Of a stretch of 64,000 nt of DNA, positions 36,077 through 44,229 are shown one piece after another. The first letter of the stretch is position 1, and the number at the start of each line of letters is the position of its first letter. The position numbers were made by a program, and so were the translations under genes. A model generated the notes under the pieces. It was not told the origin of the DNA, searched no databases, and was given only the letters and a program-made list of their open reading frames with translations. Source of the stretch: Hymenobacter cellulosivorans (GTDB lineage: Bacteria > Bacteroidota > Bacteroidia > Cytophagales > Hymenobacteraceae); contig NZ_CP095049.1 of NCBI RefSeq assembly GCF_022919135.1, forward strand, positions 2,608,501 to 2,672,500, read 5' to 3'.

Positions 36077-36739
36077 CTACGCAAGAAAACTGCCGGCGGC
36101 CGGACCCTGCATAAAAAGCAGGTCTAAGATGCTGAGTCCCGGTACAAAATCTTTACCAAACGTCTGCGGGTAGGGCTGAACCGACTTCCTGTCAGGTTCT
36201 GTGCCAAACGTAGCCTTTGGTGTCAGACAATCGCGCCGGTCGAGCACGAGGGAAGGGGCGTACTGGGGGTGATATTCGGTAGTGAACTCCACGGGAGTGC
36301 GCAACCGCAGGCAGCGCAGATAGAACTGCAAAAAGGCCAGATTCAGTTCGAAAAGTAGAGTCGGCTTCTGCAAGTAAATGTCGTGCAGATAGTCGGCGTA
36401 GTATTCAAAGTACGGAGTACCGCCGTACGCGGTTTGCAGGCTGCGCCAGTGCTGGTGCACCCAGTTCTGCCGGTAGTCGATTTCAATGGCTGAGGTTAGC
36501 ACCTTTTGGCTGCGGTTGCCATCTATTACCGGCACAGTCAAGGGCTTTGGGCCCTGGTTAGTCAGGATCAAGCAGCGGTTGCGGTAGGTTTGCTTGCGGT
36601 AATTGTCGTGGCGTTCCAGCCAGAGCGCATCGTGGCCGGCTAGTTCGGCAAAGAACTGAGCAGGCGGATTATACTGGGACTCAAAGAGAATGGGCACGGC
36701 GGCGAAGGTCAGGGGCGGAAGGGCAAAAACAGGCAGCAA
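36077..36739 (-). CDS. WbqC family protein
   Basis: 220 residues. Family hallmarks: LFESQYNPPAQFFAELAGHD, ERHDNYRKQTYRNRCLIL, VPVIDGNRSQKVLTSAIEID, YRQNWVHQHWRSLQTAYGGT, FEYYADYLHDIYLQKPTLLF and the C-terminal DFVPGLSILDLLFMQGPAA. WbqC proteins are found in glycan contexts and are of uncertain biochemical role. Divergent from the gene at 36892 by about 150 bases. Confidence 0.9.
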   Translation of the reverse strand: MLPVFALPPLTFAAVPILFESQYNPPAQFFAELAGHDALWLERHDNYRKQTYRNRCLILTNQGPKPLTVPVIDGNRSQKVLTSAIEIDYRQNWVHQHWRSLQTAYGGTPYFEYYADYLHDIYLQKPTLLFELNLAFLQFYLRCLRLRTPVEFTTEYHPQYAPSLVLDRRDCLTPKATFGTEPDRKSVQPYPQTFGKDFVPGLSILDLLFMQGPAAGSFLA

Positions 36740-36891
36740 AGGGAGGCGAGGATAGCATTCGACTTATATGGAATGTAAATCCTCATTTAAATAGGCATTT
36801 GCGCCCTTTACCGCTGAACCATTACCTTACCAAAACTGCTTTCGGAGCTTTAGAATACCCTGACTACCTTCCCATCCGTCAAACTGACACT

Positions 36892-37752
36892 ATGCGCTCC
36901 TGGCTTTTGCTGTTCGCCCTATTACTCACTGGTTCTCTGCAGGCAGCTGTGCCCCCGCAGCTCTTGCTAGATGTGGTTCGTTTTCGCAACGATGACATTG
37001 CCGTGAAGGGGGCCGTAATAGAAATGTACGCTACCGTGCCCGGCCAGTCGCTGACCTACAAGCGGCGGGCTCCGAAAGTATTTCAGGCGGCGGCGAGCGT
37101 AACGCTCGAAATTATCCGGGAAGATGGCTCGGCGGCCTATCAGGAAACTATTACGCTAAAGCCTCCAGTACTGAGCGACACGTCGGTAAGCCTGAAAAAT
37201 CCGGTGAGTTTTCAGAAGCGCATTTTGCTGGCCGATGGCAAGTATACCATCCGTGGGCAGGTGCGCGACCAGTACCGTGCCGGACAGAACAACGTGATAG
37301 AGCAGCCTTTGCTCATTGCGTCGGGTGCCAAAGGGTTGACCTTGAGTGATATCGTGCTGCTAGCCCGCCCGGCGGCAAAATCGCCGCAGGCCAGTAACTT
37401 TGTCCGCGGCGGCTTCAACCTGACCCGGGCGCCGGGTGGGTTGTACGGCCGGGGGGCCGACCGGGCCTTTTTCTATAGTGAGTTGTACAATGCCAAGCCC
37501 GAGCAAACGGTGCAGCTGCGGTATCGGTTGCGGCTGGCTGGCGCTGCCAAAGATGTGCTGACTGCCAACGCCACTGTCAAAGGAGCATTAGGCCAGAGCA
37601 CACCGGTGGTAGGGGAGCTGGATATGAGCAAGCTGCCTGCCGGCGACTTTACGCTGACGATAGAAGGCCGCGACGCCAAAAACAAAGTTCTTTTTACCCA
37701 AAATACCCTTCTGCACCGCAACGTGGCTGATTATGCCCCTCTGGCGTGGTAG
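36892..37752 (+). CDS. Secreted protein of unknown function
   Basis: 286 residues from the ATG at 36892; upstream codons are not protein-like. Signal peptide (LLLFALLLTGSLQA, cut near 19). Predicted beta-sandwich content: LDVVRFRNDDIAVKGAVIEM, VTLEIIREDGSAAYQETITL, FTLTIEGRDAKNKVLFTQN. This part looks like the N-terminal region of Bacteroidota GWxTD-domain proteins, but no GWxTD motif is present. A TTTG at about 36797-36800 followed 21 bases later by TACCTTAC suggests a promoter. Its stop lies 8 bases before the acyltransferase start, so the two are co-transcribed. Confidence 0.8.
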   Translation: MRSWLLLFALLLTGSLQAAVPPQLLLDVVRFRNDDIAVKGAVIEMYATVPGQSLTYKRRAPKVFQAAASVTLEIIREDGSAAYQETITLKPPVLSDTSVSLKNPVSFQKRILLADGKYTIRGQVRDQYRAGQNNVIEQPLLIASGAKGLTLSDIVLLARPAAKSPQASNFVRGGFNLTRAPGGLYGRGADRAFFYSELYNAKPEQTVQLRYRLRLAGAAKDVLTANATVKGALGQSTPVVGELDMSKLPAGDFTLTIEGRDAKNKVLFTQNTLLHRNVADYAPLAW

Positions 37753-37759
37753 CTCCCTG

Positions 37760-38659
37760 ATGACTCAACCAACTACTCGCAAATATCCCTGGACCTATCT
37801 CCCGCTGGAATGGTTCCTGATGGGCTTGGCCCGACTGCCCCTACCAGTGCTACACGTGTTGGCCGGCGGCCTGTACGGGCTGATGCACTACGTGATTGGC
37901 TACCGTAAACGGGTGGTGCTCGAAAACCTGCGCAACTCGTTTCCCGAGAAGTCGGATGCAGAGATTCAGCAGATTCGGAAGGGCTTTTACCGGCACTTTT
38001 CCCAGGTGATGGTCGAGATGCTAAAGCTGGCGGCTATGTCGGACGCTGAGCTGCGCCGGCGCGTGGTCATCCGGAATCCGGAATTATTGTCAGGCCCATT
38101 TGCGCAGGGGCGCACGGTACTGGCTTTGGGTTCGCACGCCGGCAACTGGGAGTGGATTCTTCCCTCGGGCGCCCTGGAGTTTCCCGGACGGGCCTATGGC
38201 GTGTACAAGCCGTTGAGCAACCCGTTTTTCGAAGATTTTCTGTTCCGGCTGCGTACCCGTAGCGGGGCCCACCTGATTCCGATGCGCGATACGCTGCGGG
38301 ACCTAATCAAGCGGCGCACGGAGGGCCGGGCCATGAGCATGCTCACCGACCAAGCCGCCGGCCCCGAGGACCGGCCCTACTGGACCCAGTTTTTGAATCA
38401 GGAAACCAGCTTTTACAGCAGCGCCGACCGACTGGCCAGCCAATTCAACTGCCCGGTGGTGTACGTGAATATCAAGCGGGTGAAACGAGGCTATTACGAG
38501 CTAGTGATTCTGCCCCTGCACGACGGCAACACGCCCCTCGACAAAGATGGCTACGTAGTAACCGAAGCCTTTGCCCGCCACCTGGAGCGTGACATTCAGG
38601 CTGCCCCCGCTGACTACCTCTGGACCCACCGCCGCTGGAAGCACAAACGAGTGTCTTAA
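37760..38659 (+). CDS. Lipid A-type lysophospholipid acyltransferase (LpxL/HtrB family)
   Basis: 299 residues from the ATG at 37760. N-terminal membrane segment (YLPLEWFLMGLARLPLPVLH) then RVVLENLRNSFPEK and the acyltransferase motif HAGNWEWILP (H-x4-D/E type, with His and Glu). The C terminus (HLERDIQAAPADYLWTHRRW, KHKR) is the usual end of this family. It would acylate lipid A in the inner membrane. It follows the secreted protein gene with an 8-base gap. Confidence 0.92.
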   Translation: MTQPTTRKYPWTYLPLEWFLMGLARLPLPVLHVLAGGLYGLMHYVIGYRKRVVLENLRNSFPEKSDAEIQQIRKGFYRHFSQVMVEMLKLAAMSDAELRRRVVIRNPELLSGPFAQGRTVLALGSHAGNWEWILPSGALEFPGRAYGVYKPLSNPFFEDFLFRLRTRSGAHLIPMRDTLRDLIKRRTEGRAMSMLTDQAAGPEDRPYWTQFLNQETSFYSSADRLASQFNCPVVYVNIKRVKRGYYELVILPLHDGNTPLDKDGYVVTEAFARHLERDIQAAPADYLWTHRRWKHKRVS

Positions 38660-38703
38660 TGTACTGATGTGCTAATGGGGAGATTTGAGAAACGATATTC
38701 AGT

Positions 38704-38857
38704 CTTTGCGAGGCGTAGCCGGGGCCATCCGTCCGCTGCACTGTGCTGAGTTTTCTTAACTGAAAAGCCCTTTCTCGTAGCTAACAAGAAAGGGCTTTCT
38801 GGTAAAAGGAGGTTTGTCACCAGCAGCGGACGTGTTGCTTCGGCTGATGCCTCGCAA
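38704..38857. repeat. Inverted-repeat element enclosing a terminator
   Basis: The left flank (from 38704, CTTTGCGAGGC then GTCCGCTGC) and right flank (to 38857, GCAGCGGAC then GCCTCGCAA) are imperfect inverted copies of ~35 bases, with conserved ends and a variable middle. A terminator sits inside (38764-38798). Confidence 0.6.
38764..38798. terminator. Terminator downstream of the acyltransferase gene
   Basis: 12-bp stem AAAGCCCTTTCT/AGAAAGGGCTTT (38764-38775, 38787-38798). Confidence 0.78.
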
Positions 38858-38895
38858 GGACACATTCATTCATACTACTCACATTCCCCAGAGTA

Positions 38896-39528
38896 TCAGA
38901 GATACTGCTCAATGTCGCCGGCGCCTTGGCGTACTAGCTCGAAGTCGTCGTTGGTGCAGTCGATAATGGTACTGGGAACGTTGCCGCCGAAGCCGCCGTC
39001 GATTACCAGATCTACGAGCAGGCGGTATTTCTCGAAAATCAGGTCGGGGTCGGTCACATACTCGTCGAGTGTGTTTTCGTCTTCCCGCACTGAGGTACTG
39101 ATGATAGGATTGCCCAGCTCCTTTACCAGCTGAATGATGATCGTGCTGTCGGGTACCCGGATGCCGACCGTCTTGCGCTTGTTGCCGCCTTGGCGTGGTG
39201 CTTTGGCACTGGCCTCAAAGATGAAGGTGAACGGTCCTGGCAACGCTTTCTTGATAACCTTGTAGGTGGGCGTTGTGATGCCGTGAGCATAGTCGGCAAT
39301 ATGGGAAAGGTCCGAGCAAATAAAGCTGAGGTTAGCCTTGTCCGGATTCAGCCCTTTGATACGGCACAGCTTGTCAACGGCCTTGGCATTGTGAATGTCG
39401 CAGCCAATTCCGTAGACGGTATCGGTCGGGTAAATGATAAGGCCACCTTTGCGGAGTACGTCCACAACTTGCTGAATACGGTTTTGGGGCGGGTTGTCGG
39501 GATGAATACGGAGCAACGTAGCAGCCAT
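38896..39528 (-). CDS. L-threonylcarbamoyladenylate synthase (Sua5/YrdC/YciO)
   Basis: 210 residues; the YrdC domain (RKGGLIIYPTDTVYGIGCDI, LCRIKGLNPDKANLSFICSD, GPFTFIFEA, VGIRVPDSTIIIQLVKELG, IISTSVR). It forms threonylcarbamoyl-AMP for the t6A modification of ANN-decoding tRNAs. The short form (without the Sua5 extension) resembles YciO/YrdC. ATG at 39528. Confidence 0.9.
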   Translation of the reverse strand: MAATLLRIHPDNPPQNRIQQVVDVLRKGGLIIYPTDTVYGIGCDIHNAKAVDKLCRIKGLNPDKANLSFICSDLSHIADYAHGITTPTYKVIKKALPGPFTFIFEASAKAPRQGGNKRKTVGIRVPDSTIIIQLVKELGNPIISTSVREDENTLDEYVTDPDLIFEKYRLLVDLVIDGGFGGNVPSTIIDCTNDDFELVRQGAGDIEQYL

Positions 39529-39667
39529 TGGGAGGAATTAAGGAGTGAAACAAAGGCAAAGTGCCCCGAGTGGCGGGCAGCGCCAAGGTAGTAGCTGCGT
39601 TACACAACTACCACTCATTCGCACATTTTGTGCGTAGGGTTACCTGGTAGAGCCCGGAGAGAGCATA

Positions 39668-39703
39668 AAAAAAGCCCCGAACCATGTGGTTCGGGGCTTT
39701 TTT
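39668..39703 (-). terminator. Terminator of the T9SS cargo gene
   Basis: 17-bp perfect stem (39668-39684 with 39687-39703), 2-base loop, A/T runs at both ends. Confidence 0.9.
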
Positions 39704-39721
39704 GGGCTTTACTAACCAGCC

Positions 39722-40708
39722 TTACTGCTTCATGAACGAGCGGGTAGCCGTGCCACCTTTGGTCGTGAAACGGATGGTGTAGACGCCGGTCCGCAGGGCA
39801 GAAACGTCCAGGGTGAGGTCTTCCTGAGTAGCCTGAGCCTGCTGTACGCGCTGGCCCAGGGCGTTGAATACTTCTACCGAAGCGCCTACGCCTTCCTTGC
39901 CCATGCGCAATGTAACGCGGTTGGTAGCAGGGTTGGGAAATACGCTCAGGGCATTTTGCAAAGCCTTGTTCTGGGTAGCCAGCGTAGTATTGCCGGTAGA
40001 AAGGGCAAAATCATCAATGGCTAAAAGGGCATCATTACCAGACTCATTGTTGTCCCTCCAGCGGATCCACATAGTGCCACCCGCCGGCCAGTTGATGGAA
40101 GTAATTGAGCTGGAAACTGCCACACGGTTAGCTGCATCGTTGCCATTTAGGGCACCGTTTGTTGTGTTGGCGTTCACCACTTCCGTAACGTTAAGAGCGG
40201 TTGCTGCTACCCAAGTACCGGTCAGAAGGCTAGTAGCATCTAAGCTATATTCAAAGGTCAGTGCTTCAGTGAAGTCTGCCGACGAGCCTGAACGCCATTG
40301 CTCCCCATAAAAAGCCATATTTAGCCGAGTAACAGCTGCCCCTGTTCCGTTGGTAAACACGGCACCGAAAGTAGGGGTGGTGCTGTTAGAAGCAACGCTG
40401 CCTAGAGCCCGGTCATTTGCTGCTGCGGTTCCTGCATTGTAAGTAGAGCCTGATACAGTAGCGCCACTGCCGTCAGATACCACAAGTACTACTGGCGTAG
40501 TACCAGTACCTGTCAAACGGGCGCCACCCCAGCCAGCTGGGTACTCGGTACCCGTAGCGCCCATGCCATCAAAGTTCTGGGTGTAAACCGCGGTACCACC
40601 CGTGATGCTGATTGGAGTCTGGGCCTGAGCCGACACAGAAAGCCCCAGCAGCATAGCGGCAACGGGTAGGCTGCGCAGGCGGAAAATAGAAGGTGTAAAA
40701 AGTGCCAC
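39722..40708 (-). CDS. Secreted protein with type IX (Por) sorting domain
   Basis: 328 residues from a GTG at 40708 (VALFTPSIFRLRSLPVAAML, then signal peptide ending AQAQ near 30). I prefer GTG because the frame upstream is not protein-like and no ATG is close. The body (GWGGARLTGTGTTPVVLVVS, SINWPAGGTMWIRWRDNNES, LLAIDDFALSTG) is a beta-sandwich carbohydrate- or cell-surface-type domain. The last ~75 residues are a C-terminal sorting domain (LSVFPNPATNRVTLRM, VEVFNALGQRVQ, LRTGVYTIRFTTKGG). Exported to the cell surface by T9SS. A TACCTTGG box 86-93 bases upstream is a possible promoter. Confidence 0.88.
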   Translation of the reverse strand: MALFTPSIFRLRSLPVAAMLLGLSVSAQAQTPISITGGTAVYTQNFDGMGATGTEYPAGWGGARLTGTGTTPVVLVVSDGSGATVSGSTYNAGTAAANDRALGSVASNSTTPTFGAVFTNGTGAAVTRLNMAFYGEQWRSGSSADFTEALTFEYSLDATSLLTGTWVAATALNVTEVVNANTTNGALNGNDAANRVAVSSSITSINWPAGGTMWIRWRDNNESGNDALLAIDDFALSTGNTTLATQNKALQNALSVFPNPATNRVTLRMGKEGVGASVEVFNALGQRVQQAQATQEDLTLDVSALRTGVYTIRFTTKGGTATRSFMKQ

Positions 40709-40793
40709 GATAGTCAGATGAAAAAAGGTGAAACGTTGAGAAGAAGTGAAAAAAGAGGAAGCAGTTGGAGGAGCGTGTACGTGAAATGTGCTA

Positions 40794-40801
40794 CCAAGGT
40801 A
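40794..40801 (-). promoter_or_regulatory. Possible -7 box of the T9SS cargo gene
   Basis: TACCTTGG on the minus strand (7 of 8 to TAnnTTTG), 86-93 bases before the GTG start, which would leave a leader of about 80 bases. Confidence 0.35.
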
Positions 40802-41106
40802 ACAAAAGGAAAAGCGCACTGAAAACCAGGTACACGTAGGGCAGAGGCTAAAGCTAGCCCAATACGATTCAACCCCCAAATTTTGTGTGTTTTGCCCTTG
40901 TGTTACCATTACGTTACCAGTTAGGGTTGAGCTCTGGTGCTTGGCAACCGGCTACACACAGGCTGAGTTAGCTACTTCAGCTGCCGAGAATGGGGAAACA
41001 GTCAAGATGGCGTACTTTTGATGGGAAAACTCTGGCTTGGCCTTTCGAAGCGGCCGGCTAGAGGTCCTTCTTTCTTCCGGTACTCTGATTTCGTCTTTCG
41101 TTTGTA

Positions 41107-42180
41107 ATGACCAAGCCCCGCATTGATTACAAAGCCAACGCGCTCCGCCGCCGCAACCGCTTCGCCTACACGGTAGGAGTGCTGGGCATCATCTTTATTA
41201 CGTTCTTCTACTACTTCTACCAGGTCTTCTTCACGCCCAACGTCGAGACCAAAGGGCGGCCTACGTACGTGCTGGTGCGCCGTGGCCAAACGGCTAAAGC
41301 CGTACTTGACTCCATTGACCGGACCGGCGCCATCGTCGATAAACTCTCGCTGCACTTCGTGGCCCGGCTCATGAAGTACGACGAGCTGGTGAAGCCCGGC
41401 CGCTACGAAATCAAGGATGGCTACACCAACCGCCAGCTCATTTCGGATCTGCGGGCCGGCCGCCAGTCGCCGCTGAAGCTCACGTTTCAGAACATTCGTC
41501 TGCGTCAGGATTTGGCCCAGAAGCTGAGCACCGCCATTGATGCCCGGCCCCATCAGTTCGACTCCCTGCTCAGCAGCCCGACATACACCAAGAGCCTGGG
41601 TTTCGACACGACCAGCATCATTGGCATGTTCATTCCGAATACCTACGAGTTATACTGGAATTCCTCGGCCGATAACCTCATGCAGCGCATGAAGAAGGAA
41701 TACGAGAAGTTCTGGACCCCGGCCCGGGACGCCAAGCGCAAAAAGCTGGGTCTAACCCGGGAGCAGGTCAGCACCCTGGCCAGTATCGTGGAGGCCGAGC
41801 AGCAGCAGCACGCCGACGAGCGGCCCCGCGTAGCGGGCGTATACCTCAACCGTCTTAAGCGCGACATGAAGCTGCAAGCCGACCCCACCGTGGTGTACGC
41901 CAATGGCGACTTCGGCATCAAGCGGGTACTGAATGTGCATTTGCAGAAAGACTCGCCCTACAATACCTACAAGTATGCTGGCCTGCCGCCCGGCCCCATC
42001 AACCTGCCCAGCATTGCCAGCATCGACGCCGTGCTGAACCCCGAGGAGCACGACTACCTGTATTTCTGCGCCAAGGAAGACTTCAGCGGCTACCACGCCT
42101 TTGCCACCAACGAGGCCGGCCACTTGGTCAACGCCCGCCGCTACCAGGCTGCTTTGAGCCGCGCCGGCATTATGAAGTAA
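41107..42180 (+). CDS. mltG: Endolytic murein transglycosylase MltG
   Basis: 357 residues: one N-terminal transmembrane helix (YTVGVLGIIFITFFYYFYQV), then the LysM-like and YceG catalytic domain with GMFIPNTYELYWN, ASIVEAEQQQHADER (catalytic Glu) and VAGVYLNRLKRDMKLQADPT. The enzyme cleaves glycan strands near synthesis sites and helps set their length. No strong promoter box is visible. About 100 bases upstream of the thioesterase gene. Confidence 0.94.
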   Translation: MTKPRIDYKANALRRRNRFAYTVGVLGIIFITFFYYFYQVFFTPNVETKGRPTYVLVRRGQTAKAVLDSIDRTGAIVDKLSLHFVARLMKYDELVKPGRYEIKDGYTNRQLISDLRAGRQSPLKLTFQNIRLRQDLAQKLSTAIDARPHQFDSLLSSPTYTKSLGFDTTSIIGMFIPNTYELYWNSSADNLMQRMKKEYEKFWTPARDAKRKKLGLTREQVSTLASIVEAEQQQHADERPRVAGVYLNRLKRDMKLQADPTVVYANGDFGIKRVLNVHLQKDSPYNTYKYAGLPPGPINLPSIASIDAVLNPEEHDYLYFCAKEDFSGYHAFATNEAGHLVNARRYQAALSRAGIMK

Positions 42181-42280
42181 ATGAGCTGGTGGGTAAAGTG
42201 AAAGTAATATAGCTTCCCTAGGTACAACTCGCTCCGCTTTTTCCACATTAACGATTAGCACCATAGCCCCCTCACGCAAG

Positions 42281-42796
42281 ATGTACTCTTCCGACACCCA
42301 GATCCGCGTGCGTTACGCCGAAACCGACCAGATGGGCTACGTCTATCATGGCAACTACGCGGCTTACTTCGAAGTGGCCCGCACCGAGGCGTTCCGGCAG
42401 CTGGGCATCCGCTACAAAGACCTGGAGGCCGATGGGGTAGGAATGCCGGTAGGGGAGATACGCACCCGGTTCCGCCGACCCGCCCGCTACGATGATTTGC
42501 TCACGGTGCGCCTGCTGCTCAAGCAGCCGGCCGAAGGTTCCCGGGTCATGTTCGAGTACGAAATCTACAATGAGGCCCAGGAACTGCTGACCGAGGGCCA
42601 CACGTTGATGGTGTTTGTAAGCACGGCTACCGGCCGTCCCGTCCCGATTCCGACTGAAATCCAAAACAAGCTGGCTCCGTACTTTTCGGATGACGAGCTG
42701 ACCGGCCCCATCACCCCAGCCGCGCAGAAATTGCCCGCTGAAGCGCCGGCTGCGGCGGCCTTTGTGCCCAACAAGTCTGCTAAACCAACCGAGTAA
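42281..42796 (+). CDS. Hot-dog acyl-CoA thioesterase (YbgC/FcbC type)
   Basis: 171 residues: a 4-hydroxybenzoyl-CoA thioesterase-type hot-dog domain with RYAETDQMGYVYHGNYAAYF (Asp active-site loop), EVARTEAFRQLG, RFRRPARYDD and LTEGHTLMVFVS, then an Ala/Pro-rich tail (PAEAPAAAAFVPN). It hydrolyses short acyl-CoA. Two bases separate its stop from the YihY gene, so both are translationally close. Confidence 0.9.
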   Translation: MYSSDTQIRVRYAETDQMGYVYHGNYAAYFEVARTEAFRQLGIRYKDLEADGVGMPVGEIRTRFRRPARYDDLLTVRLLLKQPAEGSRVMFEYEIYNEAQELLTEGHTLMVFVSTATGRPVPIPTEIQNKLAPYFSDDELTGPITPAAQKLPAEAPAAAAFVPNKSAKPTE

Positions 42797-42798
42797 CC

Positions 42799-43746
42799 AT
42801 GGCCATGCGCCTGCCCGTTCGCCGCTACCACCTGCCCGACGTGCGCCGCCGGCGTTCCTACCGCAAGTTTATTGTGTGGCTGAAGCAGTTGCACATTGCC
42901 CACGGCCGGGCCTCGGTCTACGACGTGGTGGACCGCATGATTCAGGAGCTCAAGCTTGACAGCATTAGCAAGCGGGCTTCCTACATGGCTTTCAACCTGA
43001 CGGTGGCCCTGTTTCCGACTATCATCTTCCTTTTCACGCTGATTCCCTACATTCCGGTACCCAACCTGAATGTGGACATCCTGCAATTCCTGGGCGACAT
43101 TATCCCCCGGGAAATGTACGTGGCCGTGTCGGGCACCATCGAGGATATCGTGAACATCCCGCACGGAGGCTTGCTGTCCTTCGGTTTTGCGGCGGCTTTG
43201 GTGCTGAGCTCCAACGGCATCATGGCCCTGCTCGACGCGTTTGAAAAGAAGTACCCCTCGTTTAAGCGCCGCACCTACCTGCGCAAGCGCGTCATTGCCA
43301 CCTTGCTCACGGTAGTGCTGTCGGCGGTGCTGCTGCTGGCCATTGTGGGTATCTTCTTCGGTACCTATATCATCGATGCGCTGGTGTTCCACGAAATCGT
43401 GCCCGAGCAGTTCACCAACCAGCTGATTTCCATCCTGAAGTATGGCTCGGTAGTCGGCCTGTTTTTGCTCACGACCTGCTTGGTGTACTACTACGTGCCG
43501 CCCATTCACGACAAGTGGCCTTTTCTCTCGGCCGGGGCTGTGGTAGCTACGCTGCTGATCTTCCTGGTTTCTTTCCTGTTTATTCTCTACGTCAAGATTT
43601 TCGACAGCTACAACCACTTCTACGGCTCTATCGGCACGCTGGTGGGGTTCATGGTCTGGCTGGACTTTGTGTGCATGACCCTGATTCTGGGCTTCGAAAT
43701 CAACGTCAGTATCGACGCCGTGACCGGGCGGCTGAAAAGTCGGTAA
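42799..43746 (+). CDS. YihY/BrkB family membrane protein
   Basis: 315 residues with six predicted hydrophobic segments: ASYMAFNLTVALFPTIIFLF, YIPVPNL loop, GFAAALVLSSNGIMALLDAF, VIATLLTVVLSAVLLLAIVG, VVGLFLLTTCLVYYYV, AVVATLLIFLVSFLFILYV and VGFMVWLDFVCMTLILGFEI. Typical YihY pattern, often described as a virulence factor BrkB or RNase BN by error; actual role unknown. Forms an operon with the thioesterase gene and ends before the tRNA genes. Confidence 0.9.
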   Translation: MAMRLPVRRYHLPDVRRRRSYRKFIVWLKQLHIAHGRASVYDVVDRMIQELKLDSISKRASYMAFNLTVALFPTIIFLFTLIPYIPVPNLNVDILQFLGDIIPREMYVAVSGTIEDIVNIPHGGLLSFGFAAALVLSSNGIMALLDAFEKKYPSFKRRTYLRKRVIATLLTVVLSAVLLLAIVGIFFGTYIIDALVFHEIVPEQFTNQLISILKYGSVVGLFLLTTCLVYYYVPPIHDKWPFLSAGAVVATLLIFLVSFLFILYVKIFDSYNHFYGSIGTLVGFMVWLDFVCMTLILGFEINVSIDAVTGRLKSR

Positions 43747-43894
43747 GGCGTTCAGAACGAATCTGGTAGCAGGTTTCAGGGAATACAGTCGTGGGAGAAG
43801 AGGGTAGAAAGCGCGAAAAAAATGCGCTGCAGGTATTGCAAACAAGCAAACGCCTATTACTTTTGCCATCCCAAACCATTCACCGAATACCTAC

Positions 43895-43981
43895 AGAGAG
43901 GTGGCAGAGTGGTCGAATGCGACGGATTCGAAATCCGTTATACCGGCAACGGTATCGGGGGTTCGAATCCCCCCCTCTCTG
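43895..43981 (+). tRNA. tRNA-Ser (CGA)
   Basis: Acceptor stem AGAGAGG (43895-43901) with CCTCTCT (43974-43980) and discriminator G. Anticodon CGA at 43929-43931 in the loop TTCGAAA. The long variable arm and TTCGAATCC T arm fit class II tRNA-Ser. CCA is not encoded. Confidence 0.95.
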
Positions 43982-44047
43982 CTTTTTTGCAACGGCTTCA
44001 AGTGTGAAGCCGTTCTTTTTAGCGCAATACCCGTAGTTACCACAGTT

Positions 44048-44132
44048 AGAGGAGTGGCAGAGTGGTCGATTGCGGCGGTCTTGAAAACCGTTGACTGTTA
44101 AAGGTCCGGGGGTTCGAATCCCTCCTCCTCTG
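44048..44132 (+). tRNA. tRNA-Ser (TGA)
   Basis: Acceptor stem AGAGGAG (44048-44054) with CTCCTCT (44125-44131) and discriminator G. Anticodon TGA at 44082-44084 within CTTGAAA. Long variable arm as expected for serine. CCA is not encoded; 66 bases separate it from the first tRNA. Confidence 0.95.
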
Positions 44133-44137
44133 CATTG

Positions 44138-44172
44138 AAAAGCCCCGTTTGCCTTGTGCAAATGGGGCTTTT
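44138..44172 (+). terminator. Terminator after the tRNA pair
   Basis: AAAAGCCCCGTTTGC (44138-44152) pairs with GCAAATGGGGCTTTT (44158-44172) with one mismatch, followed by a T run. Confidence 0.82.
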
Positions 44173-44229
44173 TGCTTTTTCAGCATCAGCCACGGGCTCA
44201 CCTAAATCGTTACTGTTTATACTGCATCC

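Noticed and set aside
42565..43869. 434-codon minus-strand frame across the thioesterase and YihY genes
   Set aside because: Crosses two clear genes on the other strand and shows no protein family.
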